Shown here piece after piece: positions 8,582 to 19,193 of a DNA stretch of 64,000 nucleotides. Made by a program: the position numbers and the translations under genes. This stretch comes from Acinetobacter pollinis (GTDB lineage: Bacteria > Pseudomonadota > Gammaproteobacteria > Pseudomonadales > Moraxellaceae): contig NZ_VTDQ01000012.1 of NCBI RefSeq assembly GCF_015627175.1, positions 1 through 64,000 on the forward strand, in the 5' to 3' direction. Position 1 is the stretch's first letter, and each line of letters starts with the position of its first letter. The notes beneath the pieces were generated by a model, which worked only from the letters and a program-made list of their open reading frames with translations, was not told the origin of the DNA and did not search any database.

Positions 8582-9520
8582 ATGAAAACTATGCCATCAT
8601 TTCAACCCTCGCCCTATAGTCGTTTTATGCAAGAAGCAGTTATTGAAACACCAAATGGGCTTTCATTACATGTCGAAGTGGGTGGTAATCCAGACCATCC
8701 CTGTATATTACTTATTATGGGTTTAGGCGGACAAATGATTCATTGGCCTGATCAGTTTTGCGAAACACTTATTCAACAAGGATTTTATGTCATTCGATTT
8801 GACAATAGAGATATCGGCCTTTCGTCAAAAACTGAAGTTACGCACATACAAAAAAACCTTTTGAAGATGATGATCCGCTTTAAAATTGGCCTTAAAAATA
8901 CACCTGTGACATATACACTTGAAGATATGGCAGATGATGCATTTATTATTCTTAAACAACTCCATATAAAAACTTGTTATGTCATTGGTGCATCTATGGG
9001 AGGTATGATTGCTCAAATTTTAGCTGCAAAATACCCTTCACTTGTTGCACGTGTTGGCTTATTATTTACAAGCAATAACGCACGTTTTCTTCCTAATCCT
9101 GGAATTAAGCAATTACAAATGTTCTTTACTAGAGCAAAATCAGCAAAAGAAGAAGATGTCGTACAACATAACATCAAGATTGCGAAAAATATTGGCTCTC
9201 CGAGCTATATAAACGTTACAGATATACGTAAAATATCTAAAATTGCTTATCAGCGTTCTTATGCGCCTTTCGGTGTATTACAACAACTTTTAGCAATATT
9301 ATGTACTGGCTCCTTACTGAAATGGGATAAGAAAATTACACAACCCACGCTCGTTATCCATGGCGCATGTGATAAGCTACTTCCGCCAAAGCATGGAAAA
9401 GCTGTTGCAAAAGCAATAAACGGCGCAAAGTTTGAATTAATTTCAGGAATGGGGCATGATATTCCTACTGAGCTTATCCCACAGTTAAGTAAACTATTTG
9501 TACACCACTTTAAATCTTAA
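8582..9520 (+). CDS. estB: alpha/beta-hydrolase esterase (EstB-like)
   Basis: A 312-residue alpha/beta hydrolase. Oxyanion-hole strand ILLIMGLGGQMIHWP; nucleophile elbow GASMGG with Ser138; acid in HGACDKLLPP; catalytic His in GMGHDIP. The gene sits directly between rubB and oxyR, where ADP1 carries estB, an esterase, so the symbol is given by position and fold. The physiological substrate is unknown. The start codon follows the rubB stop by a few bases, suggesting translational coupling within the operon. There is no signal peptide, so it is likely cytoplasmic. Confidence 0.8.
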   Translation: MKTMPSFQPSPYSRFMQEAVIETPNGLSLHVEVGGNPDHPCILLIMGLGGQMIHWPDQFCETLIQQGFYVIRFDNRDIGLSSKTEVTHIQKNLLKMMIRFKIGLKNTPVTYTLEDMADDAFIILKQLHIKTCYVIGASMGGMIAQILAAKYPSLVARVGLLFTSNNARFLPNPGIKQLQMFFTRAKSAKEEDVVQHNIKIAKNIGSPSYINVTDIRKISKIAYQRSYAPFGVLQQLLAILCTGSLLKWDKKITQPTLVIHGACDKLLPPKHGKAVAKAINGAKFELISGMGHDIPTELIPQLSKLFVHHFKS

Positions 9521-9537
9521 AAAAATATTAGGACATT

Positions 9538-10443
9538 ATGGCTGCATTACCTTCTTTAAGACAGCTTTCTTACTTAGTCACCCTGTCTGAAACATTACAT
9601 TTTACCGAAGCTGCGCGCAGATCTTTTGTTACACAGTCTACACTGTCTGGTGGCATTATGGAGCTAGAGCGCCTTCTTGGTGGTGTCTTAGTTGAGCGAG
9701 ATCGACAAAATGTTCGTTTAACCCCGCTTGGAGAACAAGTCGTTGGACGAGCACGCGTTTTACTTGCAGATGCACAAGATTTAATGCGCCTCAGTCGTGA
9801 AATGAGTGAACCTCTTACTGGAGATTTACATCTCGGAATTATTCCAACCATTGCTCCTTTTATTCTGACTAAACTATTAGATGAAGTTCATCAGCATCTT
9901 CCAAAAATTCAGTTACATCTACACGAAGCACAGAGTGAGAAAATCGTTGAGAAGCTAGAGCATGGTAATCTAGATATGATTATTCTGGCTTTACCATTCG
10001 ATACACGTGGCTTAAAAGTTGCTGAAATTTTTCAAGAAGATCTTATTTTGGTTTATAACAAACAAGATAAAGCATGTGCACAAGCAAACTCACTGGATGA
10101 CCTTGAAATGTCACGCTTAATGTTACTTGAAGAAGGACATTGCTTACGTGACCACGTACTTAGTGTTTGCCCTATTGGCGACCGTAAGTCAGATCATCGT
10201 CTAAAAGCCAGTTCCTTACCAACACTGATTGAAATGGTTTCTTCAAATCTTGGGTATACACTCCTTCCAGAAATTTCATTAAACCGAAATATCTTACAAT
10301 ATCATCCAGATTTACAAGTTAAACGTATCGAGAATGCACCAAATAGAACGATTTCTCTTGTTACACGTAAAAGTACACCATTGCATAACGAGTTTGATGT
10401 CCTCGCACGTATCTTGCAAAAGATTACACGTGAACATGACTAA
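9538..10443 (+). CDS. oxyR: hydrogen-peroxide-sensing LysR regulator OxyR
   Basis: A 301-residue LysR regulator that turns on peroxide-defence genes when a disulfide forms. The N-terminal HTH (FTEAARRSFVTQSTLSGGIM, about 22-41) is followed by the regulatory domain. The redox pair is conserved as GHCLRDHVLSVC: Cys202 and Cys211, matching Cys199 and Cys208 of E. coli OxyR. It closes the rubA-rubB-estB-oxyR block and ends at a strong bidirectional terminator shared with gyrA. The link between rubredoxin genes and an oxidant sensor in one block is a known feature of the genus. Confidence 0.93.
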   Translation: MAALPSLRQLSYLVTLSETLHFTEAARRSFVTQSTLSGGIMELERLLGGVLVERDRQNVRLTPLGEQVVGRARVLLADAQDLMRLSREMSEPLTGDLHLGIIPTIAPFILTKLLDEVHQHLPKIQLHLHEAQSEKIVEKLEHGNLDMIILALPFDTRGLKVAEIFQEDLILVYNKQDKACAQANSLDDLEMSRLMLLEEGHCLRDHVLSVCPIGDRKSDHRLKASSLPTLIEMVSSNLGYTLLPEISLNRNILQYHPDLQVKRIENAPNRTISLVTRKSTPLHNEFDVLARILQKITREHD

Positions 10444-10453
10444 ATAAGAACAT

Positions 10454-10482
10454 AAAAAAAGGAAGCTTAGCTTCCTTTTTTT
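10454..10482. terminator. bidirectional terminator between oxyR and gyrA
   Basis: A perfect stem with A/T flanks (AAAAAAAGGAAGC / GCTTCCTTTTTTT, 3-nt loop) between two convergent genes, giving a U-tract on either strand. Confidence 0.9.
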
Positions 10483-10495
10483 ATAATAGATTATC

Positions 10496-13198
10496 TTACT
10501 CTTCAGACTTAGTTTCAGTGATCGCTTCTACACTTTCAACAACTTCAGCTTGCTCATCCGTCAGCTCTTCTTCATCTTCTGCTACTGCTTCAATAGAGAC
10601 AACACCAACTAGAACTTCTTCATGTAAGCGAATAAGACGAACACCCTGTGCATTTCTTCCCGTTGTTGCAACCTCAGAAGCACGTGTACGTACCAAAGTA
10701 CCTCCATTTGAGATAAGTAACATTTCTTTACTTTCATCAATGGAAACTGCACCAATCAGCTCACCATTTCGCTCACTGGTTTTGATTGCAATAATTCCCT
10801 TACCGCCACGTTTCTTCGTTGGGAAGTCATCTACAGGTGTACGTTTACCATAACCATGTGCACATGCACAAAGGACTTCACCATTTTCTGGTACAACCAC
10901 AAGCGAAACAATTCGGCTAATAAGGTTCAAATCACCAGCATCATCTGCATTTTCATCATTTGAATCATCAATATCTGAATCTGCATCGTCCGCATCAGCT
11001 GTACTAGCAAGTGTTACACGCATGCCTCGTACACCGCGTGCTGTACGTCCCATGGCACGTACATCAGTTTCTGCAAAGCGGATTGCTTTCCCTTCATTAG
11101 AGAACAACATAATCTGTTGCTGACCATCGGTAATTGCAACACCTATAAGCGTATCTTCTTCATTTAGCTCAATTGCACGCAAACCATTTGAACGTACATT
11201 ACTAAATTGTGAAAGATCGACACGTTTTACCGTACCTGAGGCAGTTGCCATAAATACGTAATGATCTTCTGGGAAATCCTTAACAGGTAGAATCGCAGTA
11301 ATGGTTTCATTTGGCTCAAGCGGCAATAAATTTACCATTGGGCGACCTTTTGCTCCACGAGAAGCTTGTGGTACTTCAAATGCCTTTAAGCGATAGACTT
11401 TACCAACATTTGTAAAGCACAACACTGTTGAGTGATTTGATGTCACAATAAGATGCTGAATAATATCATCATCTTTCATTGATGTTGCAGATTTACCACG
11501 ACCACCACGGCGCTGTGCCTGATAGTCTGAAAGTGGTTGTGTTTTTGCATAGCCTGTTTGAGAAACAGTCAATACAATTTGTTCTTCAGGAATTAAATCT
11601 TCACGAGAGAAGTCAATGCGTGACTCTACAATATCTGTACGACGCGCATCGCCATATTGCTGAAGAACTTGTGCAAGCTCCTCACGAATAACTGCCATCA
11701 GCAAGTTAAAGTCATTTAAAATTGCAGTTAGCTCAGCAATTTGTGACAATATTTCGCTATATTCTGCATGAAGTTTATCTTGCTCTAGGCCAGTTAAACG
11801 ATGTAGACGTAATTCTAAAATTGCGCTCACTTGTGCAGGTGACAAACGATATTTATCTTCAGCTAAACCAAATGGACGGCTAAGATCTTCGCCTTCGATC
11901 ACTTCTGGACGCACAGAAATTGAACCTGCTTTCTCCAGTAGGGCAACAACACTACCAGCTGCCCATTCATTTGCTAATAAACGTTCACGTGCTTGAGCAG
12001 GGTTTTCAGACGAACGAATCGTTTCTATAACTGCATCAATATTTGCAAGTGCAACAGTTAAGCCTTCTAAAATATGACCGCGCTCACGTGCTTTACGCAA
12101 TTCAAACATCGTACGACGTGTAACCACTTCCTGACGATGACGAATGAACGCTGCGATAATATCTTTTAAGTTCATTAACTTAGGCTGACCATTATCTAGA
12201 CAAACCATGTTAATGCTAAAGGAGTTCTCAAGCTGAGTATTTAAAAATAGATTATTAACAACAACTTCTGCATTTTCACCACGTTTTAAGTCAATGGCAA
12301 TACGCATGCCTTCTTTATCTGACTCGTCACGAAGTTCTGAAATTCCCTCTATTTTCTTTTCTTTTACAAGTTCAGCAATACGCTCAATCACTCTTGCTTT
12401 ATTAACTTGATATGGAATTTCAGTAAAGACAATTGTTGTACGACCTTTACTGTCTTCTTCGAAGTGGTATTTGCCACGAATATGTAAACGACCTTTACCT
12501 GTGCGGTAAGCATCTACAATACCCGACTTACCATAAATAATACCACCAGTTGGGAAGTCTGGGCCTGTCACATGCTCCATTAACCCTTCTACAGATATAT
12601 TTGGATTATCTGCATAAGCAAGACAAGCATGAATGACTTCTGTCATATTATGAGGTGCCATATTGGTTGCCATACCAACAGCAATACCTGCAGCCCCATT
12701 AATTAATAGGTTTGGAATACGTGTCGGTAAAACCTGTGGTATACGCTCCGAACCATCATAGTTATCTTCCCAGTCGACCGTATCCTTTTCTAAATCGGCC
12801 AATAATTCATGTGCAAGGCGCGTCATACGTACTTCTGTATAACGCATCGCAGCAGCACTGTCACCGTCTATAGAACCAAAGTTTCCCTGACCATCAACCA
12901 GTTGATAGCGTAAACTAAAGTCTTGCGCCATACGTACGATAGTTTCATAAACAGCCGAATCACCATGTGGGTGATATTTACCAATAACATCACCTACCAC
13001 ACGTGCAGATTTTTTATAGGCTTTGTTATAGTCATTGCCCAACTCGTGCATAGCAAAAAGCACACGACGATGAACGGGTTTAAGGCCATCTCTCACATCT
13101 GGCAATGCACGAGAAACAATCACACTCATGGCATAATCTAAATACGAGTGCTTGAGTTCATCCTCAATGGCAATCGGTCTTATTTCCGATACGCTCAT
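10496..13198 (-). CDS. gyrA: DNA gyrase subunit A
   Basis: The strand-cutting subunit of the type IIA topoisomerase that introduces negative supercoils. 900 residues. The catalytic tyrosine is Tyr120 in [11 protein letters not shown]. The quinolone-resistance region reads GDSAVYETI with Ser81 and Glu85, the susceptible-type residues. The GyrA-box is visible as QRRGGRGK at the start of the C-terminal beta-pinwheel. The pinwheel is interrupted by an Asp-rich insert of roughly 25 residues ([14 protein letters not shown] onward) before [11 protein letters not shown], and the C-terminus is a glutamate-rich tail. It is a single gene convergent with oxyR. Confidence 0.98.
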   Translation of the reverse strand: MSVSEIRPIAIEDELKHSYLDYAMSVIVSRALPDVRDGLKPVHRRVLFAMHELGNDYNKAYKKSARVVGDVIGKYHPHGDSAVYETIVRMAQDFSLRYQLVDGQGNFGSIDGDSAAAMRYTEVRMTRLAHELLADLEKDTVDWEDNYDGSERIPQVLPTRIPNLLINGAAGIAVGMATNMAPHNMTEVIHACLAYADNPNISVEGLMEHVTGPDFPTGGIIYGKSGIVDAYRTGKGRLHIRGKYHFEEDSKGRTTIVFTEIPYQVNKARVIERIAELVKEKKIEGISELRDESDKEGMRIAIDLKRGENAEVVVNNLFLNTQLENSFSINMVCLDNGQPKLMNLKDIIAAFIRHRQEVVTRRTMFELRKARERGHILEGLTVALANIDAVIETIRSSENPAQARERLLANEWAAGSVVALLEKAGSISVRPEVIEGEDLSRPFGLAEDKYRLSPAQVSAILELRLHRLTGLEQDKLHAEYSEILSQIAELTAILNDFNLLMAVIREELAQVLQQYGDARRTDIVESRIDFSREDLIPEEQIVLTVSQTGYAKTQPLSDYQAQRRGGRGKSATSMKDDDIIQHLIVTSNHSTVLCFTNVGKVYRLKAFEVPQASRGAKGRPMVNLLPLEPNETITAILPVKDFPEDHYVFMATASGTVKRVDLSQFSNVRSNGLRAIELNEEDTLIGVAITDGQQQIMLFSNEGKAIRFAETDVRAMGRTARGVRGMRVTLASTADADDADSDIDDSNDENADDAGDLNLISRIVSLVVVPENGEVLCACAHGYGKRTPVDDFPTKKRGGKGIIAIKTSERNGELIGAVSIDESKEMLLISNGGTLVRTRASEVATTGRNAQGVRLIRLHEEVLVGVVSIEAVAEDEEELTDEQAEVVESVEAITETKSEE

Positions 13199-13435
13199 GC
13201 ATACTCCTTGTTTTTTTGATTAGTCATGCTAATCATAAATCTTCAAAAATCAGATAGAATTGAGTTCAAAAGCTCAAACTAAAATTAAAAAATATAACGC
13301 TTAATTTTAACATATTTGCCATTTTATTTGTGTGATGAAAGTTAAAGTTCATCTATTTTTTTGGCGAGAAAATGTAATATTTTTTACAAAAAAAGTTGAT
13401 CATTTTCTTAAGCTTATATTTTATTCAAGGTAAAA

Positions 13436-13465
13436 ATAAAAAATGCCTCATTATGAGGCATTTTT
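13436..13465 (-). terminator. etfA terminator
   Basis: A perfect 10-bp stem (AAATGCCTCA / TGAGGCATTT), 3-nt loop, followed on the minus strand by a long U-rich tail. It lies just past the etfA stop. Confidence 0.85.
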
Positions 13466-13478
13466 ACGCATTCGAGGT

Positions 13479-14411
13479 CTAAATTTTTGAAACGAGCTCT
13501 GGAATAACCTCGTTTAAATCGCCTACTAACCAGTAGTCAGCGACAGCATTTATTGGCGCCTCTTCATCTTTGTTAATTGCAACAATGACTTTAGAATCTT
13601 TCATACCAGCCAAATGCTGAATTGCACCTGAAATACCAACAGCAATATAAAGCTCAGGAGCAACGATTTTACCTGTCTGGCCCACTTGCATATCGTTTGG
13701 TACAAAGCCTGCATCTACTGCTGCACGAGAAGCACCCTGCGCTGCACCTAGCTTATCAGCTAGAGGGTCAAGTACTGCATGATAGTTTTCTGCAGAACCA
13801 ACACCACGACCACCTGAAACCACAACACGTGCTGCTGCAAGCTCTGGACGCTCAGATTGAATAATCTCTTCAGCAATAAATTTAGATAAACCTGCATCTT
13901 CTGCATCTGTAATGGTTTCAACAGATGAATTTCCTGCATCTGATGCAACTGCTTCAAATGCTGTTGTACGTACAGTACCTAAAATAACAGTTTCTTCAGA
14001 TTGCACTGTAGCAATAGCATTACCCGCATAGATTGGACGCTTGAACGTATTTGCAGATTCAACAGCAATAATATCTGTAACCATGCTGACATCTAGAAGT
14101 GCTGCCACACGCGGTAAAATATTTTTACCTGTTGTTGTAGAAGCAGCCAAAACATGTGAATAATTTTTTGCAATTTTAGCAATCAATGCTGCTACGTTTT
14201 CAGCAAGTTGATGAGCATATACAGCTTGATCAGCAAGGATAACTTTTGTTACACCTGCAACCTTTGCAGCTTGTTCTGCTACCGCACTTACGCCTTGACC
14301 TGCAACTAAAACAGTAATATCACTACCAATTTTCTGTGCCGCTGCAACAACATTTAAAGTCGCACCACCAAGTGCTTTGTTGTCATGATCAGCGATTACC
14401 AAAATACTCAT
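13479..14411 (-). CDS. etfA: electron transfer flavoprotein, alpha subunit
   Basis: The FAD-carrying subunit of the soluble ETF heterodimer, which collects electrons from acyl-CoA and other dehydrogenases and passes them to ETF-ubiquinone oxidoreductase. 310 residues. The C-terminal FAD-binding domain is clear: [40 protein letters not shown], and the final [10 protein letters not shown]. The N-terminal ETF domain covers about 1-180. It is the second gene of etfBA, 15 bases after etfB. Confidence 0.96.
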   Translation of the reverse strand: MSILVIADHDNKALGGATLNVVAAAQKIGSDITVLVAGQGVSAVAEQAAKVAGVTKVILADQAVYAHQLAENVAALIAKIAKNYSHVLAASTTTGKNILPRVAALLDVSMVTDIIAVESANTFKRPIYAGNAIATVQSEETVILGTVRTTAFEAVASDAGNSSVETITDAEDAGLSKFIAEEIIQSERPELAAARVVVSGGRGVGSAENYHAVLDPLADKLGAAQGASRAAVDAGFVPNDMQVGQTGKIVAPELYIAVGISGAIQHLAGMKDSKVIVAINKDEEAPINAVADYWLVGDLNEVIPELVSKI

Positions 14412-14426
14412 GTTCTATCCCTTGTA

Positions 14427-15176
14427 TTAGATCACTTTCGCTTCGTTTTTAAGCTTTTCTACAAGCTCATCTACTGAAGATACTTGCACGCCAGCTTTAC
14501 GCTCAGGTGGATTTTCAACTTTAATGGTTTTTAGTTTTGTACCCGTCGCCACACCATAATCAGCAGGTGATTTTACATCTAACTGCTTCTTACGTGCTTT
14601 CATAATGTCAGGGAGCTTCACATAACGTGGTTCATTCAAACGCAAGTCTGATGTGATTACTGCTGGAAGTGAAAGTTCAATCGTCTGTAAACCACCATCG
14701 ATTTCACGTGTAACTTGTGCTTTTCCATCTTCAATATGAATTTGAGATGCAAAAGTTGCCTGTCCTGAACCAATTAAGGCAGAAAGCATTTGACCGACTT
14801 GATTTGAATCATCATCAATCGCTTGCTTACCAAGTAATATCAATTCAGGTTTTTCTTCGGCCACGATGCCTTTCAATACTTTTGCGACTTCTAAAGCACC
14901 AATTTCATCATTTGTTTCAACTAAAATTGCACGGTCTGTACCAAGTGCCATAGATGAACGTAATTGTTCTTGAGCTTCTTTCGCTCCTACAGAAACAACT
15001 ACAATTTCAGAAACAACCCCTTTTTCTTTAAGGCGTACTGCTTCTTCGACAGCAATCTCACAAAATGGATTAATTGACATTTTAACGTTAGTTAAATCAA
15101 CACCACTGTTGTCCGACTTAATGCGAACTTTTACATTGGCATCTACGACACGTTTGACAGCAACAAGAGCCTTCAT
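14427..15176 (-). CDS. etfB: electron transfer flavoprotein, beta subunit
   Basis: The AMP-binding partner of EtfA. 249 residues from [12 protein letters not shown], the standard ETF-beta start. The frame is open 14 codons further upstream, but the ATG at 15174-15176 has GAGG eight bases before it. The ETF-beta signature is seen around [21 protein letters not shown] and [19 protein letters not shown], with [19 protein letters not shown] later. It is the first gene of the etfBA operon. Confidence 0.95.
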   Translation of the reverse strand: MKALVAVKRVVDANVKVRIKSDNSGVDLTNVKMSINPFCEIAVEEAVRLKEKGVVSEIVVVSVGAKEAQEQLRSSMALGTDRAILVETNDEIGALEVAKVLKGIVAEEKPELILLGKQAIDDDSNQVGQMLSALIGSGQATFASQIHIEDGKAQVTREIDGGLQTIELSLPAVITSDLRLNEPRYVKLPDIMKARKKQLDVKSPADYGVATGTKLKTIKVENPPERKAGVQVSSVDELVEKLKNEAKVI

Positions 15177-15529
15177 GTAATCCTCGGCTATGTTTAATGA
15201 TATGGAGGGAAAAAGCAAAATGCTTTTTTAATTTATCTTTACGTGCCTATCTTGCATTGTACGCTATCTTTTGGTCAAGTCACAATTCTTCTTCTTAGCG
15301 GGTTTTGGGTAAAAAAACATACATTTAATTGCATAAAAAATAATTATTTTCACGAATTAAATTGGATCATTCTATTTTTTTATATGAAAAACAAATATTT
15401 AAACAACAAATACCAAGTGATCAGACAAATATTACATCAATTTTACTGATATAAAACATAAAAACAATTCAACGTACAAATATACCCCTTGAAGCTTGCA
15501 TTCCTCGCCAAGGGGCATAACGTGCTAGA
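15177..15529. other. intergenic region between etfB and lysE-type gene
   Basis: About 350 AT-rich bases. They must hold the etfB promoter. A hairpin CCCCTTG / CAAGGGG at about 15484-15516, without a U-tract, may end the LysE-type transcript. A 68-codon frame on the + strand (15243-15449) has no ribosome binding site and no protein-like pattern. I see no gene here. Confidence 0.5.
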
Positions 15530-16138
15530 TTAATGTGTAATAAGCCAAGTTGCTGCGAGCATAATCATTGTACCTGAGCCCACATCTACCCATTTTTGTT
15601 TATTTGCATCGAAATGTGTACGGCGCACGAATTTACCAACCAATAGACTTAAACCCGAATATACGACAAAGCATAAGCCAATAAAAATAAAAGACAAACT
15701 TAATCCCTGTACAATCGTGTTGCCCGTTTGATTCATAAATTGAGGTAAAATAGCAAAATAAATAAGCATGCCTTTGGGATTAAGTAATGCTGTAAAAAAA
15801 CCTTTTTTGATCGGGCTTTTTACCACTTTTTTATTCAGCTTTAATGCCTCGTTATTTGAAAAAGCTGTTCTAAACAGTTGAAAGGCTAAAAATAATAAAT
15901 ATGCAACACCAATATATCGAATTGCATCGAATAATAAGGGATAAGCAATAATAATTGCAGATACTCCGAGAGCCACTAATATGGAGTGAATGAGGTAGCC
16001 AAGACATACCCCAAGCGTAGCCATAACCCCTGCTCTAGCATCTTTTCCAACCACTTGAGATAAAATAAAAATCATATCTGGACCCGGTGTAAATACCAAT
16101 GGAATTATTGTTAGCGTAAATAAAACTAGATCAGACAT
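15530..16138 (-). CDS. LysE/RhtB family amino-acid exporter
   Basis: A 202-residue inner-membrane exporter of the LysE superfamily, probably pumping out an amino acid or homoserine-type metabolite. About six hydrophobic segments are visible. The family signature appears at the N-terminus as LVFTPGPDMIFILSQ, with GVCLGYLIHSILVALG next and NPKGMLIYFAILPQF in the middle. It is divergent from an Lrp/AsnC-type regulator 112 bases away, a usual arrangement in which the regulator controls the exporter in response to the exported amino acid. The substrate cannot be read from the sequence. Confidence 0.9.
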   Translation of the reverse strand: MSDLVLFTLTIIPLVFTPGPDMIFILSQVVGKDARAGVMATLGVCLGYLIHSILVALGVSAIIIAYPLLFDAIRYIGVAYLLFLAFQLFRTAFSNNEALKLNKKVVKSPIKKGFFTALLNPKGMLIYFAILPQFMNQTGNTIVQGLSLSFIFIGLCFVVYSGLSLLVGKFVRRTHFDANKQKWVDVGSGTMIMLAATWLITH

Positions 16139-16250
16139 TTAGACCCCCCAAACCGTTACTACCGAATGGGCGTATTATCTAAATTTTTTTATAAAATAGG
16201 ATTGCAAATATTCTATAATTATTCATATTTTTAGAATTATCTGTGAAAAA

Positions 16251-16736
16251 ATGAAAGTTAAATCATCAAATATTTCAGTAAGCTTAGATAGAATCGATAA
16301 AAATATTATTCGGCATCTACAAGAGAATGGCAGAATTCAAAATAATGACCTTGCCAGACATGTTGGGCTTTCACCATCTTCTTGCTTACGACGCGTTAAA
16401 ATTTTAGAAGAAGCCAACATTATTCAAAGCTATACCACTCTAGTAGATCCGCAAAAGGTCGGTTTACAGCTCATTCTGTTTTCACGCATATGGCTTATTG
16501 GACAAGATGCAGAAACCATCGATCTTTTTATCGAAGCAATGAAAGAACTCCCACAAGTCATGGAGTGCTATATTATTTTAGGTGAGTGTGATGCTATGCT
16601 AAAAGTTGTTGTACCCGATTTAGAAAGTTACCGTAAATTTCAATCTGGACATCTCACTAAAAAAAATGGCATTACAAGCGTCAAAACCGATTTACCAAGT
16701 CAAATTATTAAACAAAGTTACCAATTGCCCTTATAA
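16251..16736 (+). CDS. Lrp/AsnC family transcriptional regulator
   Basis: A 161-residue feast/famine regulator. The N-terminal HTH (LDRIDKNIIRHLQENGRIQN followed by LARHVGLSPSSCLRRV) precedes a RAM ligand-binding domain from about residue 75 (ILFSRIWL, VMECYIILGECDAMLKVVVPD). It likely binds an amino acid and controls the divergent LysE-type exporter. A GNAT gene follows 19 bases downstream, so the two may be co-transcribed. Confidence 0.88.
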   Translation: MKVKSSNISVSLDRIDKNIIRHLQENGRIQNNDLARHVGLSPSSCLRRVKILEEANIIQSYTTLVDPQKVGLQLILFSRIWLIGQDAETIDLFIEAMKELPQVMECYIILGECDAMLKVVVPDLESYRKFQSGHLTKKNGITSVKTDLPSQIIKQSYQLPL

Positions 16737-16755
16737 ATATATAAAAGGATAAATC

Positions 16756-17349
16756 ATGAGTTTTGTATCCCCTGTTCAACTTTGTATGAATAATATCCGA
16801 ATTGAACCTTTAGACTTTTCACATGAGACAGGATTAATTGAAGCATGTAAAGATGGGGAGCTTTGGAAACTTAGAATTACCTCTACACCTCACTTTACCC
16901 AAGTCAAAGAATATATCGAACTCGCACAAAAACAACGCCAAGAAGGTTCAAGATTTGCATTTGTGGTTATCGATGAAACATCTGGAAAAATTTTAGGAAC
17001 CACCAGCTATCACGATATTTTAGCATCCGTAAAACGTGTTAAAATTGGCTATACTTGGTATGCACAATCTGTACAACGCACCCATGTTAATACAACATGT
17101 AAATTACTTTTAATGAAACATGCTTTTGAAACCTTACAATGCAATGTTGTGGGGTTACGTACAGATATTTTTAATTTCAAAAGTCAAAAAGCGATTGAAC
17201 GACTCGGGGCTAAAAGAGACGGTATTATTCGAGGTGACGCATTAAGAAAAGATGGTACGGTTCGAGATACAGTAATGTATAGCATTACTGCTGGAGAATG
17301 GGCTAATGTACATGCACATCTCTTAGATTTATTATCAAAATATGAATAG
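16756..17349 (+). CDS. GNAT family N-acetyltransferase (RimJ/RimL-like)
   Basis: A 197-residue acetyl-CoA-dependent acetyltransferase of the RimJ/RimL type. N-terminal substrate strand CMNNIRIEPLDFSHETGLIE; central core with VVIDETSGKILGTTSYHDI and VKIGYTWYAQSVQRTHVNT. The end NVVGLRTDIFNFKSQKAIERLG is the conserved motif B region, where Asn and the RLG turn contact CoA. It is probably in an operon with the Lrp regulator upstream, so an amino-acid or peptide substrate is possible but unproven. It converges with xerC. Confidence 0.88.
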   Translation: MSFVSPVQLCMNNIRIEPLDFSHETGLIEACKDGELWKLRITSTPHFTQVKEYIELAQKQRQEGSRFAFVVIDETSGKILGTTSYHDILASVKRVKIGYTWYAQSVQRTHVNTTCKLLLMKHAFETLQCNVVGLRTDIFNFKSQKAIERLGAKRDGIIRGDALRKDGTVRDTVMYSITAGEWANVHAHLLDLLSKYE

Positions 17350-17358
17350 CTTCATAAA

Positions 17359-18285
17359 CTATTCTACTTTGACCTTTTGTGCACGTGGATGTGCCTGATC
17401 ATATACAGAAGCCAATCGGTCAAAGTCTAAATGTGTATAAATTTGTGTCGTAGACAAATTACTATGACCAAGCATCTCTTGTACGGCACGTAAATCTCCA
17501 CTACCAGAGAGTAAATGGCTTGCAAAACAATGTCTCAATAAATGTGGATGGAGGTCAACATTTACACCTGCACGTTGTGCTTGAAATTTGACACGTTTTT
17601 CAATTTGTCTAGCACCTAGTGGCTCACCGCACCGTTGTGAAATAAACACAGCATCATCAGATTTAAATTCACGTTTCCATACACGATAAACTTGAAGCCA
17701 TGTCAGAATCGCATTTTTTGCACTCTCTCCAAACGGTACAATTCGAGTTTTATTTCCTTTCCCTGTAATGCGAATGAGTTTTCGTTGAAAATCAATATCT
17801 TTGAATGTTAATCCTTGAATTTCCGATAGACGAATGCCACTAGAATATAATAGTTCAAGTAAAGCTTTGTCTCTTATCCAAAGTTGCTGTTGAATATGAT
17901 TTTTGGGCGCAGGTTGATCTAAAATCTGAATAATAGTTTCAGGGTCGACCAGTCCAGGTAATGGCCGCGCATGGCGTTTAAGTTGAAAATCTTTAGTAAC
18001 GTTTTGAGCGATCAGATGATTCTCACTTACCCATTTCATAAATTGCCGAATGGCACTGAGTTGACGTTGTAAGCTACTACGACTCAAACGCCCTTGTTCT
18101 ACCTTAAACGTCAAAAACTCACGTAAATCAGATGTTTCTATAGAGTGAAGATCTAATGCCTTATTTTCACAAAACTTAAGAAAGTCTGTGACATCTCGTG
18201 AATAGGCTTGAATAGTTTGCACAGATTGATTTTGATTTCTACGCGAAATCAACCAATTCTCTAACCAATCCCATACTGTATTCAC
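17359..18285 (-). CDS. xerC: tyrosine recombinase XerC
   Basis: Resolves chromosome dimers at dif together with XerD. 308 residues: N-terminal SAM-like core-binding domain (about 5-95) and catalytic domain. Catalytic residues are visible: Arg in YSSGIRLSEIQGL, Lys in GKGNKTRIVPFG, the HxxR box HLLRHCFASHLL, His in LGHSNLSTTQIYTHL and the nucleophile Tyr in the same segment (IYTH). Its position downstream of dapF is the order seen in many gammaproteobacteria. A hairpin separates it from dapF. Confidence 0.95.
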   Translation of the reverse strand: MNTVWDWLENWLISRRNQNQSVQTIQAYSRDVTDFLKFCENKALDLHSIETSDLREFLTFKVEQGRLSRSSLQRQLSAIRQFMKWVSENHLIAQNVTKDFQLKRHARPLPGLVDPETIIQILDQPAPKNHIQQQLWIRDKALLELLYSSGIRLSEIQGLTFKDIDFQRKLIRITGKGNKTRIVPFGESAKNAILTWLQVYRVWKREFKSDDAVFISQRCGEPLGARQIEKRVKFQAQRAGVNVDLHPHLLRHCFASHLLSGSGDLRAVQEMLGHSNLSTTQIYTHLDFDRLASVYDQAHPRAQKVKVE

Positions 18286-18304
18286 ATTGATGTCCCAGAT
18301 TTAA

Positions 18305-18333
18305 GAAAAAGCACTCGCAGTTGGTGCTTTTTC
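18305..18333 (-). terminator. hairpin between dapF and xerC
   Basis: A 10-bp stem (GAAAAAGCAC / GTGCTTTTTC) with a 9-nt loop just after the dapF stop. It would reduce read-through into xerC. Confidence 0.65.
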
Positions 18334-18344
18334 AATAGATGAAC

Positions 18345-19190
18345 TTAGCCTTGGAAATAACGTAGATCCAAACGTCCTTCATAAACGGTAGATGTCGGAC
18401 CTGTCATCCATACCACACCACCCTCTTTCCAAGCAATGTGTAAACGACCACCCGCAAGCTCTATTTCAACTTCACTTGATAAAAGGCCACGGCGCATAGC
18501 ACTTACTGCTGCTGCACATGCACCTGTACCACACGCGAGCGTTTCACCTACACCACGTTCAAATACACGTAGTCGAGCATGTTTCTCATCTAAAATTTGT
18601 AAAAAACCTGCATTCACACGTTGAGGAAAGCGAATATGCTTTTCAATCTGAGGACCAAGCAATGGAACATCTACATTTAAGACATCGGGTACAACAGTAA
18701 TCGCATGCGGATTCCCCATATTAACCACGTCAATTTTTACAATTAATCCATCTGCAAGAGATAAATCATAAAGTTCCTCTTGTTCTTCAGCAGCAAAAGG
18801 AATTTCATGTGGCAAAAATTTAGGTAGGCCCATATTTACACGCACCCAACCATTCGGGCCTAGTTCGGGTTCAACAATACCAGACTGAGTTTGTACTCGA
18901 ATTTTGGTTTTGCGTGTAAGTTGACGATCATGGACAAACCGTGCAAAACAACGTACGCCATTGCCACACTGTTCTACCTCTGAGCCATCCGCATTGTAAA
19001 TACGATATTTAAAATCTACATTCGGTAAATCTGGTGGCTCAACAATAAGAAGTTGATCAAAACCTATGCCAAAGTGCCGATCTGCTAAACGCTGAATAGT
19101 GAGTGTATCTAATTCAGCCTTTTGACTAATCAGATCAACGACCATGAAGTCATTCCCAAGACCATGCATTTTTGTAAATTCAAGTAACAC
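18345..19190 (-). CDS. dapF: diaminopimelate epimerase
   Basis: Converts LL- to meso-diaminopimelate for lysine and peptidoglycan. 281 residues. It is a two-cysteine racemase: one catalytic Cys lies in [14 protein letters not shown], the other in [14 protein letters not shown]. The N-terminal [15 protein letters not shown] is the family start. The gene lies 3 bases downstream of lysA, so the two lysine-pathway genes are coupled, and upstream of xerC. Confidence 0.97.
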   Translation of the reverse strand: MLLEFTKMHGLGNDFMVVDLISQKAELDTLTIQRLADRHFGIGFDQLLIVEPPDLPNVDFKYRIYNADGSEVEQCGNGVRCFARFVHDRQLTRKTKIRVQTQSGIVEPELGPNGWVRVNMGLPKFLPHEIPFAAEEQEELYDLSLADGLIVKIDVVNMGNPHAITVVPDVLNVDVPLLGPQIEKHIRFPQRVNAGFLQILDEKHARLRVFERGVGETLACGTGACAAAVSAMRRGLLSSEVEIELAGGRLHIAWKEGGVVWMTGPTSTVYEGRLDLRYFQG

Positions 19191-19193
19191 TTT

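Noticed and set aside
12950..12965. Quinolone-resistance change in GyrA
   Set aside because: Ser81 and Glu85 are the susceptible-type residues, so no target mutation is visible.
15243..15449. 68-codon + strand frame in the etfB-lysE gap
   Set aside because: No ribosome binding site, no recognisable pattern, and it overlaps the region where the etfB promoter must lie.
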